Shown one piece after another: positions 33,216-45,700 of a stretch of 64,000 nucleotides of DNA. The stretch is from NCBI GenBank assembly GCA_036362985.1, contig JAYGXS010000003.1:34887103-34951102 (forward strand). The letters are read 5' to 3'. This stretch comes from Ligula intestinalis. Its lineage: Eukaryota > Platyhelminthes > Cestoda > Diphyllobothriidea > Diphyllobothriidae. Within the stretch, counting starts at the first letter, position 1, and the number at the start of each line of letters is the position of its first letter. Made by a program: the position numbers and the translations under genes. The notes beneath the pieces were generated by a model. It worked only from the letters and a program-made list of their open reading frames with translations. It was not told the DNA's origin and did not search any database.

Positions 33216-36200
33216 ACCTTCAAGGTCCCTTGCGGGGCAGCAAAATGTGACAAGCAGTGCATGAGACCGCCACAAGGCAGGAAGGAAATTAACACAGTGT
33301 CAAAGCAAATTTTTGATAGTGTATTCTGATTCTGTGGGAAAGATGGAAAAAGCCACTAAGGTCACAATAAGCAAGTCACCGAACACACGAAAGGCATAAA
33401 ACAGGGGGAAGAGAAAAATAGCATCCCAACATCTTGGGAAGATTGGAGAAGTTATTGCATTTCAGCTTTTTCTGGTCAGTCTTTTGAGGATATTTCGGAG
33501 ATCTCGATTTCACTGTTCACAGAATGCTAAAAACAATTCGACAAGATCACTTGAGCAAACAGATTTTGAGCAGTACAGAGATGAAAATATTGGTGAAATA
33601 TACACAGCTAAAGTAATTCTGCTATGGTTCGAAGCCGTAATGAAGGTGTATATGTGATTTTTGTAGATCGGTAATTGTGTGCGAGCCTCGCGAAATTACC
33701 TGTTTACTGTAGGCTTCGAGAAAGGAATTTTTCGTTATCTTACCATTCAGTCAAAATTTGAATGGTAAAAATATGAAATTATGGACAATTTTAGCTGCGA
33801 GGGACAAATTTTGAAAGACTTCTCAAAGAAGGCAAGGCTCTATGACTAATTCACTAAATTTCAGAGGTAGTACTGCAGGAGTTTCAGCAGTGTTTGAATT
33901 TAGAGCGCTAACCATCATAGCACCCAGTTCTGTTTTGGTGGAGAAGGGGAAAGACACCAGCATAAGGTGTGTACAGAAACTCGGTGGTGTTCAAAATTCT
34001 CAACGCTAAGAAAGCCACGTGCCTGCACACGCGTCTGTCCACTAGCGTGATGTGAGCGTTATTGAATAAACGTCATGGCACAATGTGAGGCACTGGGCGC
34101 TTGATCAACTGATTGGTCGATAGTAGTTTATGAGGGCCTGTGATTGGTTGTCCTGGACGCAGCTCGAGAACTGTGACCTCTTGCGCGGCGTGGCCGCCAG
34201 AGGTGGAGGGCACTACAGTACCAAAGTCAAGCAGTAGTAGCTGTAGTTTGTACATCTCATTCCACTCTTACCAGGTTGTTGTTTGCTTTGGTGGAAATCT
34301 TTTTTGCAAGCGGTGCTTCTAACTGAATGGTAATAGTGGGGACAGTCTGAAGTTTTGTTGTCACTAGACAGAAAACCCTCACTATTGGCGGTTGCACTCT
34401 AGGTGGATTCCAAACTTGTTAAATGATTTGTAGAATGGCATTCGAAAACAATTCAAACGACAAGTGTGAAGAGTTTTTGTGACCTCGCACTTCACATCCG
34501 CTGCATAGGTAGCTCCGCCCACGGCAACCTCACGTTGAAGCCAGGGACGTTTGAGGAGTAAGCTAGCCAGCATGATCTGCTCGTTCTTGCGTAGCGTTCA
34601 GGGGAGTTTAGGTTTTAGGCATAAGTGCAAACTTTGTCGACTTCAACACGCAGATGCCCCCAAAACTTACATTTGGGGCCCCGAAAGTCTCTCATAGTAA
34701 TAAAAAAGGAGGAGCGGGGTTGTTCAGTTACAGTATTCCTCCAGTTACATCTGTTTCTGTTGTGAAAGTAACTTTGCTCTTTGCTATTTTGGTTTTGTGT
34801 TTTATTGTTTATCCTATATACTCTGTAGCAGGGTTGGCTGTTCTAACTTCTACGACAGTCTATTAGTTTTGTAGTTTATATGAGAAAGTTACCCAGGAGG
34901 TCTGATACTTTCCAAGGCATTTAAATAGAACGTCGAAGGGACCTCACTACCAAAGTCTACGGAAGTTGGCACGAAAAATGGATACCGACCGATGACTCAT
35001 AATTTTTTCGGTATTTCGAATATCTGTAACTTAAGTTATTAGGCGACTGACCCTACGCCCCCTGACATTCTCCATCATTATACGCAATCTGTAGGTAAAT
35101 CCCCTTTCTGTTAATAATATACTACGACGACACAGACACTTTTTTGCTCTAATTGTCAATGGGCAAACCCATCGTGATGCTGCAGGAGGCATCCGAACGT
35201 ACTGCACGTCCAGGGCTAGTAGTATAATAGACTCCAGTTAACAAGACCACGGATAGCTGTGTCGACAGCTTACTTGGGGCAAATGTGAAAGGCCAACCAT
35301 GTCGCTTATATGCTTACAAATACACTCAGCTTATTAGGGCCAATGGACTCCTTAAGAGGGTGATAACTGCCAGGATAGCCTGCATTTCGGAACGAAAATT
35401 AGACAAAAGTGCAGCCAACTGGCCTGTTGTAGGCCACGTGGGCCTACAAGTCACACATATCATGTGGTGGTGACAGCTTATGGACGAGCGACACGAATGC
35501 GAGATAGATAGAGTAGGAAGCGAACAGTACGACAGCGGTGCTTGATAGGTGAGGGATGGGGGGTAGGTGGGAGACAGCAGACAAGAGTAACGGTCTAGAG
35601 GCCGATGAAGAACTGGGTTTGGGTTGATATGTTTCCAGAGAAAATAGTTCGTCTGGCCGGAAAGTCTGCGTCTCTCCTTTAAACACAAGGCCAATCTAGG
35701 AGAATAATTGGGCACGAGTCGGTAATATCCTCCCACGATGGACCATGGTGTGTGCAAATATGGTGAATATGGAAGAGGTTGAGATAACTTGTCGGAATAT
35801 CATTCTAAAAGAAACTGAAAGATAACCATTCATGGGTACCTTTGTTGAAATCGGAGTTGTACGAGTGGGAACAGCAAAAATGGGCAATTAGCGGCCGTGT
35901 AGCTGCGCAATACAGATTTCATGCGGCCGCCATTAATTTTTTATGCGAATAAATCCCTCACGGAACTTTTGGATAATTTTGAAAGGAGCATGCGAGAACG
36001 TGGAACTAACCTCGTAAATAGACTACAACGGTTGCTGACTGAAACCGTGCGTGTGCACGCACACAGTAACGTAACAGACAACTCCCCGAAATAGTGTACT
36101 ATTTTGCTACTGAATAAACATAAGTAGGCTTTTTAATGCAGTATGATAACGCCGCAGGCGACTGCGCCCAGTGAACACGGGATGCGCGACGCATTGTCGT

Positions 36201-36702
36201 CGGATGTCGTCGAATGAACAACGATTTAAGAATTGGCGTCATTTCTCCGAAGTGCTGCCACATGCTCAGCAGCTCGCGTCCGGAGCTGTCTTCCAGCCTC
36301 TCCGGCGTAGTTCGTTTGCCTGCAACTGCATCAGGTCCGATAAACAACTCCAGAGGTTTCCCCCCGCGGCAGTTGGGTCTTTGGTCTCATTACGTGACAC
36401 CTTATGGCTGCCTCCAGGCTGTATGCGACTCCAAGAAGGTGGTGTAAGAAGGCGGCTAGCGGCCATCGAGAGGCTTTTGATGCATGGAATCGCTTGCCAA
36501 AATTTGGGGTAGGCTTGATTTTGTTACTTGTCTCGGTTGAGCCTGCACTGTCTGACGAAGTTGCACGGGAAGTTATTTTCTCTGAACATTCATCAAAGAT
36601 ATTGCAATTCGGCAACCTACGGTTCACTACAGTGTGTCTCAAAACACCGATATAGCGTCATTACGCGACTGCGTTCATGGCTGATTTGGTGTTTGTTGCT
36701 GA
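33216..36702. other. No gene seen
   Basis: No convincing coding sequence on either strand. The 36.1-36.65 kb frames could be the eroded upstream part of the Penelope-like element, but no RT motif was found in them. Confidence 0.45.
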
Positions 36703-37314
36703 GGTTCAGAACTTGCAGCCTTTTTACCACTCTCATGTGAAATGTTCTCAAGCACTCCACTTCTTCGCCTTGAAGGCAAGGATAGACTGCCGTTCCAGAC
36801 CACATCAATGTGTATCTACAACTTTACATGCTCCTGTGGGGCAAGTTACATTGGTCGAACGATTAGACGTCTATCCAAGCGCATGCGAGAGCATCACCTT
36901 GCGTGGCTAAACAGAGGCGAAACTAAGTCGATATCAAGCGCAATTCTGGCTCACTTGGTAGACAGCGGTCATCGGGTAGACGTCAACCAAGCATTTAGAG
37001 TCGTCTATAAAGTTCGGGCTAAACACTCTAAGTTCCTGTGTCAGCGGATACTTGCGACGGCAGAAGCAGTCACCATTCGCCTCACAAACCCAATTTTGTG
37101 TGCGCAGAAAGAATTTGTAGCGGCCCTAAGGCTCCCGTGGCCAAAAGCCTTTTCAAAATCCACCCTCACGCCTCTTACTACGCCGCGAAACAATGATGAG
37201 ACAGTGGCATCAAGCATCCAAAGGCCACCGACACGGTCTCAAGACGTTGACACCTTGCGTCCTCACACAACCCAACAAAACCCGAGACGAGGACCACTGG
37301 ATGACATTAACTAA
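36703..37314 (+). pseudogene. Penelope-like element GIY-YIG endonuclease (5'-truncated)
   Basis: Open from just after a stop at 36700 to 37314 (about 203 residues, first ATG at 36742). LLRLEGKDRLPF leads into MCIYNFTCSCGASYIGRT, the Cys-x-Cys-G-x-x-Y-I-G signature of Penelope-like GIY-YIG endonucleases; then RRLSKRMREHH (catalytic Arg region), AILAHLVDSGH and AEAVTIRLTNPIL with the metal-binding Glu. In such elements this domain follows the RT and cuts target DNA. The RT is missing, so this is a 5'-truncated copy, but the endonuclease itself looks intact. The C-terminal tail is Pro/Thr-rich and probably beyond the real domain. Confidence 0.85.
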
Positions 37315-37493
37315 TTGTCTGACTCCTTCCCCTTCCCCTCTCTCCCCACCCCCATTTCTCTGTCCCCAATTAAGACTAGAATCTGATCCCCTTGATCCCC
37401 CTTGATCCTTTTACACCTCTCTCCCCCTTGTTACTACTAATTGGTTTGCCTAAAACTTTCGTTAACTCTACCCTCCCTTATATTACCCTAGTG

Positions 37494-37521
37494 CCTGATG
37501 ATGAATTCATCGAAAACGTTC
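37494..37521 (+). ncRNA. Hammerhead-like motif downstream of the GIY-YIG ORF
   Basis: CCTGATGA, T, GAATTCATC self-complementary hairpin, GAAAACG. Same layout as the other copies, with one extra A in the GAAA segment. Its place about 180 bases past the endonuclease stop fits Penelope-like element architecture. Confidence 0.45.
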
Positions 37522-37529
37522 GTTCGCTT

Positions 37530-39530
37530 AACTTGACTTCCTTAATGCTTGCATGGGTATCATCGCTGAAATTTGTTTTAGATGAGAACTTTGGTAAGTG
37601 CCTCGGGGTTGGGGCAACATGGGCTGATGACGCTAAGCAAGCCGGCAATTAAGATTTCAGTGTGACTGTTTTTAACAGTCGGGCTCCCCGATTGATGACT
37701 TTAAGTTTGCAATACATTCGCCTGCGTTGTCCATTTTTAAGTGTTTGGGGAGAATTTAACATGTAAGTCCAATAAGCAAACTCGGCACAACTCCAATTTA
37801 CATGCAGAACAGCTTACTACCAGCAACTGCGGACAACAAATTGAACTATATTTTTCCACTTTCCACTTATGCAAATTTCCTCAACTGCCTATCCTATTTC
37901 GTCACCCCCCAAATCCCTTAGAACCACCGTTTCCATAGTACAACATGCTGGGACTAGGGGGTTTATGAGGTGCACTACTTAAATTACACTTGCCACAAAC
38001 CCAAATCAAGCCCCTCTGTAATATAGGGCTGGTAGTAAGAAAGGGTTTATCGGGTGGGGCAAAAGCTGGTGATTAAACAAAGATACTGAAGACTAAACAT
38101 GAAAAACAGAATTCAAATTACGAAATTTTTTATATAAGCCAAAAAGGCCCAATGAAAAGAGCGCACAAATTGAAAGTGATATGTAAGAAGGCTGTAAACG
38201 GGCTGAAAAAAGGGGAGCCGACGGTATGTGCTAGGAGGTGCCAGGTAACAGATCGCTGGAAGTCGGAATCAATTGCCTGAACCCAAGCCCCAAAATCTTA
38301 CCCTGACCATAAAACTCTATTTCATAATCCTGGGTTCCAACGCCAAACTGTTGTCTCTCATCGCCTCACCTAACCATAACAGTAACCCCTAGATAATTTC
38401 TTATACTTAGATCAACCCAAATATCCAATCCTAACAGTTAATCACAACCTAAACTTTACCGATCAAACAGATGCAAACATGAGCAAAAAATGCATACCTA
38501 CATAAAAGTAGAAGCTATCTTACAGTAATACAATCATTGGACATACATACTAGAGCCTCAACAAGTATTTTTTGCTGACAAAGTCAAGAACACTGGAAGA
38601 TCCGTTTCTGGCTTATTAATTTAAAAGCGGCGAGCAAGGCCGGAAGCCCTCTTACGATACCCCAATAGAACACGGAAATAGGAACGCCCCTCCCCGGTTC
38701 GCCAGACGGCCACTGCTAAGGGTACTTATCCGCACATCCTAACCGTAACATTAACTCTTAAAAGTATTTTTAATCCGAAAAACAGCTTTGATGGAATTCA
38801 GCGCAATGTCCTTGCGCTCTATGGCGTTTCTATTCCCATGTGCTGCCGAGGGTTGGGCTATATTATCAACCCCCTTCCGTGCAAAAAACTCCGAAACTAA
38901 TGTGCAGGTTCGAATTTGGACTTCGAGTCATTTTATCTTAGGACAACGGCCCCACCGCTTCGCTCACGATATGTTACCTAAGGTCAGGAAAAGTTAGTCA
39001 CGTGACGTGGAAATTCGCCCACCTAGCCTCGGACTAGGACGCCAGTGGGCATTATCATTCCGCCATGGCTGCTGACGTCATTTTAATTCGTCGGGCGGGG
39101 GAAAAGACGTTGTTCGATTACATTGGTTCTCACTTTGAGCGCCCAATTCTGGTGCTGGTAAGGAGAGCCAAAAATGGTCATTCTGTTGTCCCGGAGTTTT
39201 ACAATATGAATAATAACATGTCTCAATTAGTGAGCACAAGTTTGCACTGATTATGAGGGAAACAAATTTCCAAACGGGAGTAATCCATAAAATAGTTGAT
39301 ACTTTTGTCGGCTGTTAGTGTCCGTACAAATTGGAAAACGTGGGACATCGGAATTTACCAAATTTGTGATGGGGCGTGCCATAACCTCGCCCTGACTCAC
39401 TCACTCACTCATTCAGATAGAATCGAATTTCTAGGCGAGTTGCCATGGCTACACAAATTTATCCGAAGGACGCATCCACAGAACGATAGAAAAATGGGCG
39501 GAAAATGGGTAAGCGTGGCATATGGCCTAC
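37530..39530. other. Non-coding stretch with a degenerate telomere-like tract
   Basis: No gene recognised. 38270-38470 is rich in CCTAACC/CCTAA-type words. CTATGGCGTTTCTATTCCCA at 38819 belongs to a repeat also seen near 26.67, 38.68, 53.25 and 56.30 kb. Confidence 0.5.
38270..38470 (-). repeat. Degenerate telomere-like (CCTAA-rich) tract
   Basis: Scattered CCTAACC, CCTAACAG and ACCCTGACC words, irregularly spaced. Similar tracts are at 53.34-53.50, 53.91-53.95 and 55.56-55.72 kb. Confidence 0.5.
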
Positions 39531-39737
39531 CTGCATGGCTCTGCCCTTTGTTTCAATGGGAAGACAAGCAGAAGCAATGGCACAGAGTACACACATTGCG
39601 CTGTAGGTTCCTAGGGCAGCCAGCACCGAAACCTCCGGCATCAGAACCTGAGCAACGTAGGGCGTAGACATTGCCCCGAGACGAGATGCCGACGAAAAGA
39701 GGCCCAATGCCAGGGATCGGATGGTTGTTGGATAAAC
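39531..39737 (-). CDS. SVOP: SVOP-like exon, helices 11-12
   Basis: 69 codons; acceptor TTGCTACCAG, probable donor GTAGGC. Begins VYPTTIRSLALGL, completing the conserved T-E-V-Y-P-T motif from the previous exon, and ends with CLPIETKGRAMQ, the conserved post-helix-12 motif. Confidence 0.87.
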
Positions 39738-42700
39738 CTGGTAGCAAAAAAAGTCAGGGCTTGAAAGCATTTAAATTACTCAGGCCTCTTTTTAAGCCAG
39801 GGATACTATGTGTTAAAAAACTGATAGATTTCACAAACAATTACACAAATCAATGACAAATATTGCTTTGGACACGGTTGAAAACTACTGCGTCAGCCAA
39901 CCCAGTTAAAAGATACGTGGTACATCCGTGGATTGCTGGGGCGAGGGCCGGTCGCATAATAGGGGAGCTGTTGCGTCTCTCGAATAAATGATTGCAGATC
40001 CTGCGACTAAAGTATTTTTCAAGCCGGCTTGGGCAAAAATCTGGAAAACCGGTTTCCTATGCAACAGTCACGGGTCAAAGCGATGGGAAAAAATGGGGGA
40101 GGTTTCCCGGAACCTAACGGGGTTTCACTCCCGCGGTGTGCACGCAGATACATATGAATAAAGACGTTTTATTCCCTCATCCACCAAACAGGCTGCCCTT
40201 GAAGTGTACTGGACAGAATGCGGATGCATCAATATTAATATACCCAAGGTTAACTAAAAACCTATAATCAGAAACCTCTTTCAAAAGCACTTAAATTAGA
40301 GATTCAGCTGACGAATATCTGCGTAATTTAACTTTTTCCGCGGTAACGCTAAAGTAAAAATGAGGAACTTTAAGCTATATTTTGATTTTACTGAAAATAA
40401 ATGATCTTTTCTGGTGGAAATGAAAAAAAGAGCACTCTTCTCTTTATATAAGAGTTTTTCACTACATTAATTTACTTTTAGATCCTGTTCTAAAATTATT
40501 AATGAAGCAAAAACGGCGAATGCATATCAAGTTTTTGCAGCAAACTGTCAATCTTCAATCAGTTCCATTTTTAAATTACTTATTAGTAAGAAGCATAGTG
40601 TACAAAAAGTACCATGCCACATTCTTCAAATTTAGCGAGATCGTTTTCCGGTCCCAAATATTCGGTGCGGTAAAACAAAATAAGGTCAGAGAAGTTTGGT
40701 GCTGCATTTTGTGACAGAAAACTCACACTCTATCGAGTGTGGTTTTTGGAGGTGGCTGAAAAAACGTGCATGCAAAAAAACGACATCTTGGAACGTCTGA
40801 AATAGTATGGGATTGTCCCAAATGATTGATATGAAAAACACCAATTAATGAATCATTTTTAGTCGAAATACATTTAAAATTTCGGTTGAAAATGGTCACT
40901 GCCTATATTTGAGCAGTGCCAAATTAAAAATTATTCCAAAAAAGGATGAATTACATCACAGAACGGAAAAGAGGTTATCCAATTAAATTCTGAGAAAAAC
41001 GCCAAAACTACTTTTGGAGAAGTCAGCCAGGCCTTTATTTGTCAATCGGAACCCGATTTTTGTGGGTCGTCATTCAATCACCTCAAAAAATCGCACGGCG
41101 TGGATTCTACTATTGTAAATCCTGCTGTCTCCAAAACCCTATCAGAAATATTAATTACTTGCAAGAAAACCGAACAGAAGCACCTGTGCAACCGAACCAA
41201 GGCGATCTGGCCGACAATAGGCATAGGAAAATCGACCGAAGGCTGTCAATTTTATGCTTTAATTGGCTTTTTTTACTTAATAAGTAAATATATCCAGCAA
41301 GTCTTTCGATTTTAACAGTCTTCATGTGCATTTGCCTAAAGTTCTCGTTGAATCAAACAATAGCTTGGTGTTATTAGGCAATTTCAGTTTGCCCAAAGGA
41401 ACACCTGACAGTCAATATCTGTCACAAGATTCCTTGGTGTAAGTTGGACAAAAGTAATAAAAACAAAGCCAGTCGAAAGAGTAATGATAATAATAACAAT
41501 TCATACAGGAACTAAAATAAGGACAAAAACTTGGCTATGGGTGAGTTGCGTTGAACCTGGGAACAGCGTGAGGCAGAGGACTATCGGCGTAGAGTGCGAC
41601 CGACTTTGTTTTTAGCCCCAGAAGGCAAACAACCGAAAATCGAGCTGCCGAGTACCCAGGGGTACTAAAGAAACGAGACTTATTTATTGTAGGCACACGG
41701 GTTGATAGTGCTACCCTCTTCTTCTAGGTACGTGTACTAGACACTTTCCCTCCTCAGATGGCCCATCAGCGTCCATGAGCAACCGTCGCAGCAGACAGAG
41801 GGGTTGTTTTTATTAAACCTCATCTGAACGCTATCAGCGATTTCGCGACGAAAAACTTTAGAGAGCTATGTGCCAACACCAAGTTTTATTTTTTCTGTTA
41901 AATTTGAGTTTAAGCAATTGTGGAAAACTTGAGGCGTTCGGCGGGATTTGAACCCGCGTAGTAGGGAAGGCCTTTACCGGAAGCCAACGCTCTAACCACT
42001 GAGCTACAAACGCCCCAGGAACCATTTCAATACTTTGAGAAGCTTATGGGCGAGACGTTCCAAGCCAGGCAAGAATTGCACGTGATTTGCCTGATTTCAG
42101 AACAACAAAATCGCACATAAATATGAGCCCTTTTCAGGTCGCCCCTCAACTCCCTGTAGAGATGTACATGTTCACAAAATGTTATCAGTTTTGGCCGATA
42201 AAAGACACGACACCATCCGCTCACCCCTTACTCTCTCAACCTAGCCGAGAATTACCAATAACCACAAGGGAACACGGTTTTGGAAGGTAGAATCATTAAA
42301 AAACTCCTTGGAGGCACTTAGCGGCATTGGTTTGGAAGAATATAGACGGCATTTCAAACAGTGGAAAATACCTCGGGATAAGTACACATCGTCTACTGGA
42401 TAGCATTGTGATTGAGATTACTGTTTTTAAGACGGTATCTTAAATTTAAAAAAACAGTTAAGTAAATATGTCGCGTATATTTGGTACCACCTCGTATAAG
42501 CATACGCTTGGTAGCTTTCGTAGGAAATCTTTGCATTACCCTTTGTGCTGCGACTTACCTCAGTGGTGTAGAGGTAGGCAAGATTGAGAGTGGAGGAGGA
42601 TAAAGCTCGCAGGATGAAGAGGAAACTGATGGTCACAGCGTATGGTACACAGATGTTGATCGCAACGAAGAAGACAGCCAAAAGGAGGTAGATACAGGCT

Positions 42701-45700
42701 AGAGAGTAGCGTCTACCCAGGTAGTTCACCATTAAAATGTTCACAGGTAGAACTGGGGGAGGGAAAAGATAAAGGACAAAAAGGGAGGAAATACTTGCGC
42801 TACTGGTGTATTTATGAAGGCATTGTATAAGTTAGTATTGTCCCAATAGGCAGCAAGGAAGAGGAAACTGAAAAAAATTGGCGTAGTGCCTAGCACGTGG
42901 AGTGCATGAAAAATTCCGGCGGCACGGAACACTGACAGTTTGAGGATCAGTATGAACGTGGTAGTAGCTTAACGAGTGTTTCTGCGTTTTAGCCTGTCAC
43001 TCCATCATCCCAGCTAGGAAGCACGCGTGCCCTCATGCACAGTTCTGCGAGTGCAGAACGACCTGGGCAGGCTACCAAAGCAGTGAAAAAAAACTGGTAA
43101 TATTAACATTGGTGGATTGGTGCTTATCGATCAGTTAAGGGACTCACTCACCCCGTTCTTTTGAATTGCATGCGAAATAAATTTTTCAGAGCACTCGCTG
43201 ATGAGATGTCCTTTTAAACAAATGATTCTCAAGCAGTTTGCGTCAATTACGATGCATTCCATTGGAATATGATTTCAGAGACGCACAATGACTGCATATG
43301 CATAAATGCATTATTACATAGAGTTGAACATCCGGCTTGCACAAACGTCACAGTAACCAAAAGCCCCCAGGGTGCCTTTTAAAGCCCTTGTCAGGACTTG
43401 GAAGGCGATGTCAGTGAAGGTGATGCCTGGACTTATTTTGGGCTAATATAGCGAAAACATTAACCCCCTCTCCCCATGTACCACTTTAAACGGCATTCGC
43501 CTCCTAAATTAGCGAAACAAGTGCATTTGTATCCGCAGGGTTTCCTGTGCTCTCAAGCGCATAATACAGAACAAATATGAGCTTCAGTGGACATGGTTTG
43601 GGTAAACCGTGCACTTTACGCTAAATGGGGGGGGGAGGTTCCTTATTCTGGTTTACCATGAAGTATCATCCTCCCAGTTTGTTCGTACATACTTAATAGA
43701 TTAGCTTTCTGAAAACAGCATCAGACGGTGGCCTAACGTGCTATAAAATTAAGTAAAATCTCCCCTTCGAATAATAATATCCTACAGAGAGCAGACAAAA
43801 CGACTTCGGTATCCTGGAGGACAGCACTGACGATGCGTATTTGTATATTACTGACCGTCTGTTGGTACATTTTGAATACTACGCAGTTAATCAGCAGTAG
43901 ATGAGAGATTTCAGCGGAATTATTCATATCAACTTTCGGATCGAACTCAAAAAGTTTTTGTCCAAAGGATTTGCTCCAAATTCTCGTATTAGCTTGCTCG
44001 AAAATTAAAAAAAGACAGTGTTGGTTATAATTATTCGTTCTTTCAAGTAGTGCCACCCAAGATAGGTCAGCGTCAATCCGATCTCTTTCCGGACGTGGAC
44101 ATTAATGAAGAAATCTCATTGGAAGGGGCATTATCCCAGTTAAAACGACTTGCTCAATCAAGCATGTTACGGTGCGACATCTCATTACTATCTGAGCGCA
44201 AAACTACTCCGATGGCCTCTTCGAAGACAAGAAGTCGTCATTTGCACGAAGTGAGTACCCACCTTTTGGTTCGGAGATCACATGAAGTCGAGTTGTCACT
44301 TTTGTTTTTGGTGAAATACGTTTTGATTATCCTGGTTTAAGTGCCCGAACTTATGGAAAAAATCGAACATAGATCAACGTTTTCCCGAAACAGTCACTTG
44401 CTTTCATAAATTGCATAAATTATGGTTGTATATAACATCTATAGTCCATAAAAGTAAACCGCTAAAATGGCGGATATCTAGCGCCTGTACACTTCATTTC
44501 ATCTATAATAATCAACTGTCATCTCAGTTCCGCAAGAATGGATTCTTAGCTTCAAACCTGCATGCTTCTTTCATCCTCTTCTTGTTCAACGTATTTCTAT
44601 TTCACCTGAAAACTTACTAAGATCGTCGAAATTCTTTTAAATTCATTGATTATCGCAACAGAAGCACATCTTCTACGGCATGAGACAAAAAGCGAATCCT
44701 TTCGGATTATGAACAAACCTCACCATGCCTGCAACCTGGCCGTTATTGCTCTAAGCCCAGTGTGAGCTAAGCTTGGTAGATGGCTCAGTAATCCTGTTGT
44801 ACATCGTTGGGCATACATGTATGCATAGAGTTGATGACCTCACTCGTGCAAAATGCCGAACTTTAGGAAACATTTATAATTACTCGCAAACCGGCATTAA
44901 CGCATGTACGGAAAATATAAACGGATAATGAAAAATCTGAAGCGCATTGAAAACTTAAAAGAAATAGATTGGTAATATTGTTTTCTTGAGAAAAAACCAC
45001 TTTTCTGAAAAGCGGCAGATTGCGAACAAGCCAAAAATCGCTGCAGGTGTGACAAGTGCAAATAGAATTATCAGAGGAAATCGTAAACGTGCCATTTTGT
45101 ATGTAGTAAAATAACCTTTGCGTCAAATATCTTGGTATTTATTCATATTATTCAATTGCAATATATTGCAGATCCTCCTTCGACAAATATTTCACGACTC
45201 TCTGTGTGTTTTCAAGCTTATCCCCCATAAATTTTGATGTTTTTCGGTATGCTTATCGAAACCCTCAAAATAAGACATTTCCTAAAAGCATTTATCGAAG
45301 AATTGCGTTTCTGGATATTCTTGCTTTCAAAGACGACCGGTACATATCAGGATGCGTTAAAAGTGGTAACCTTGAGGCTACCAACTGACGGAACAACCGA
45401 GTTCACCACAGGACTGAGACTCAGGCCACAATGACTCCATCTCAGGGTTCGTTGTGCAACATTCTCACCTACGCGAGATTTGGGCCACCCTCATAAGTGT
45501 GAAGGAGCTAAGGTCACTTGCGACGCCGACAGACGGACTGTTTACGCTTCTCAGTCACTGCGCTGAGGTCATATCCGGTCGATTTGACTTTGTTTCGGTT
45601 TTAGAGCACAATGAATGTGGACAAGAGATAGTGCGAGAGAGAAAGAGCGCGCGGTAGATGCTGCGAAAGTCTGTCTCGCTAAAAGCTAATTCGCTCTGAA

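Noticed and set aside
42741..42932. Minus-strand open frame next to the SVOP-like exon, hydrophobic and exon-like
   Set aside because: Phase joins exon 47501-47635 directly to 42559-42752, and including this frame would break the phase and the family order.
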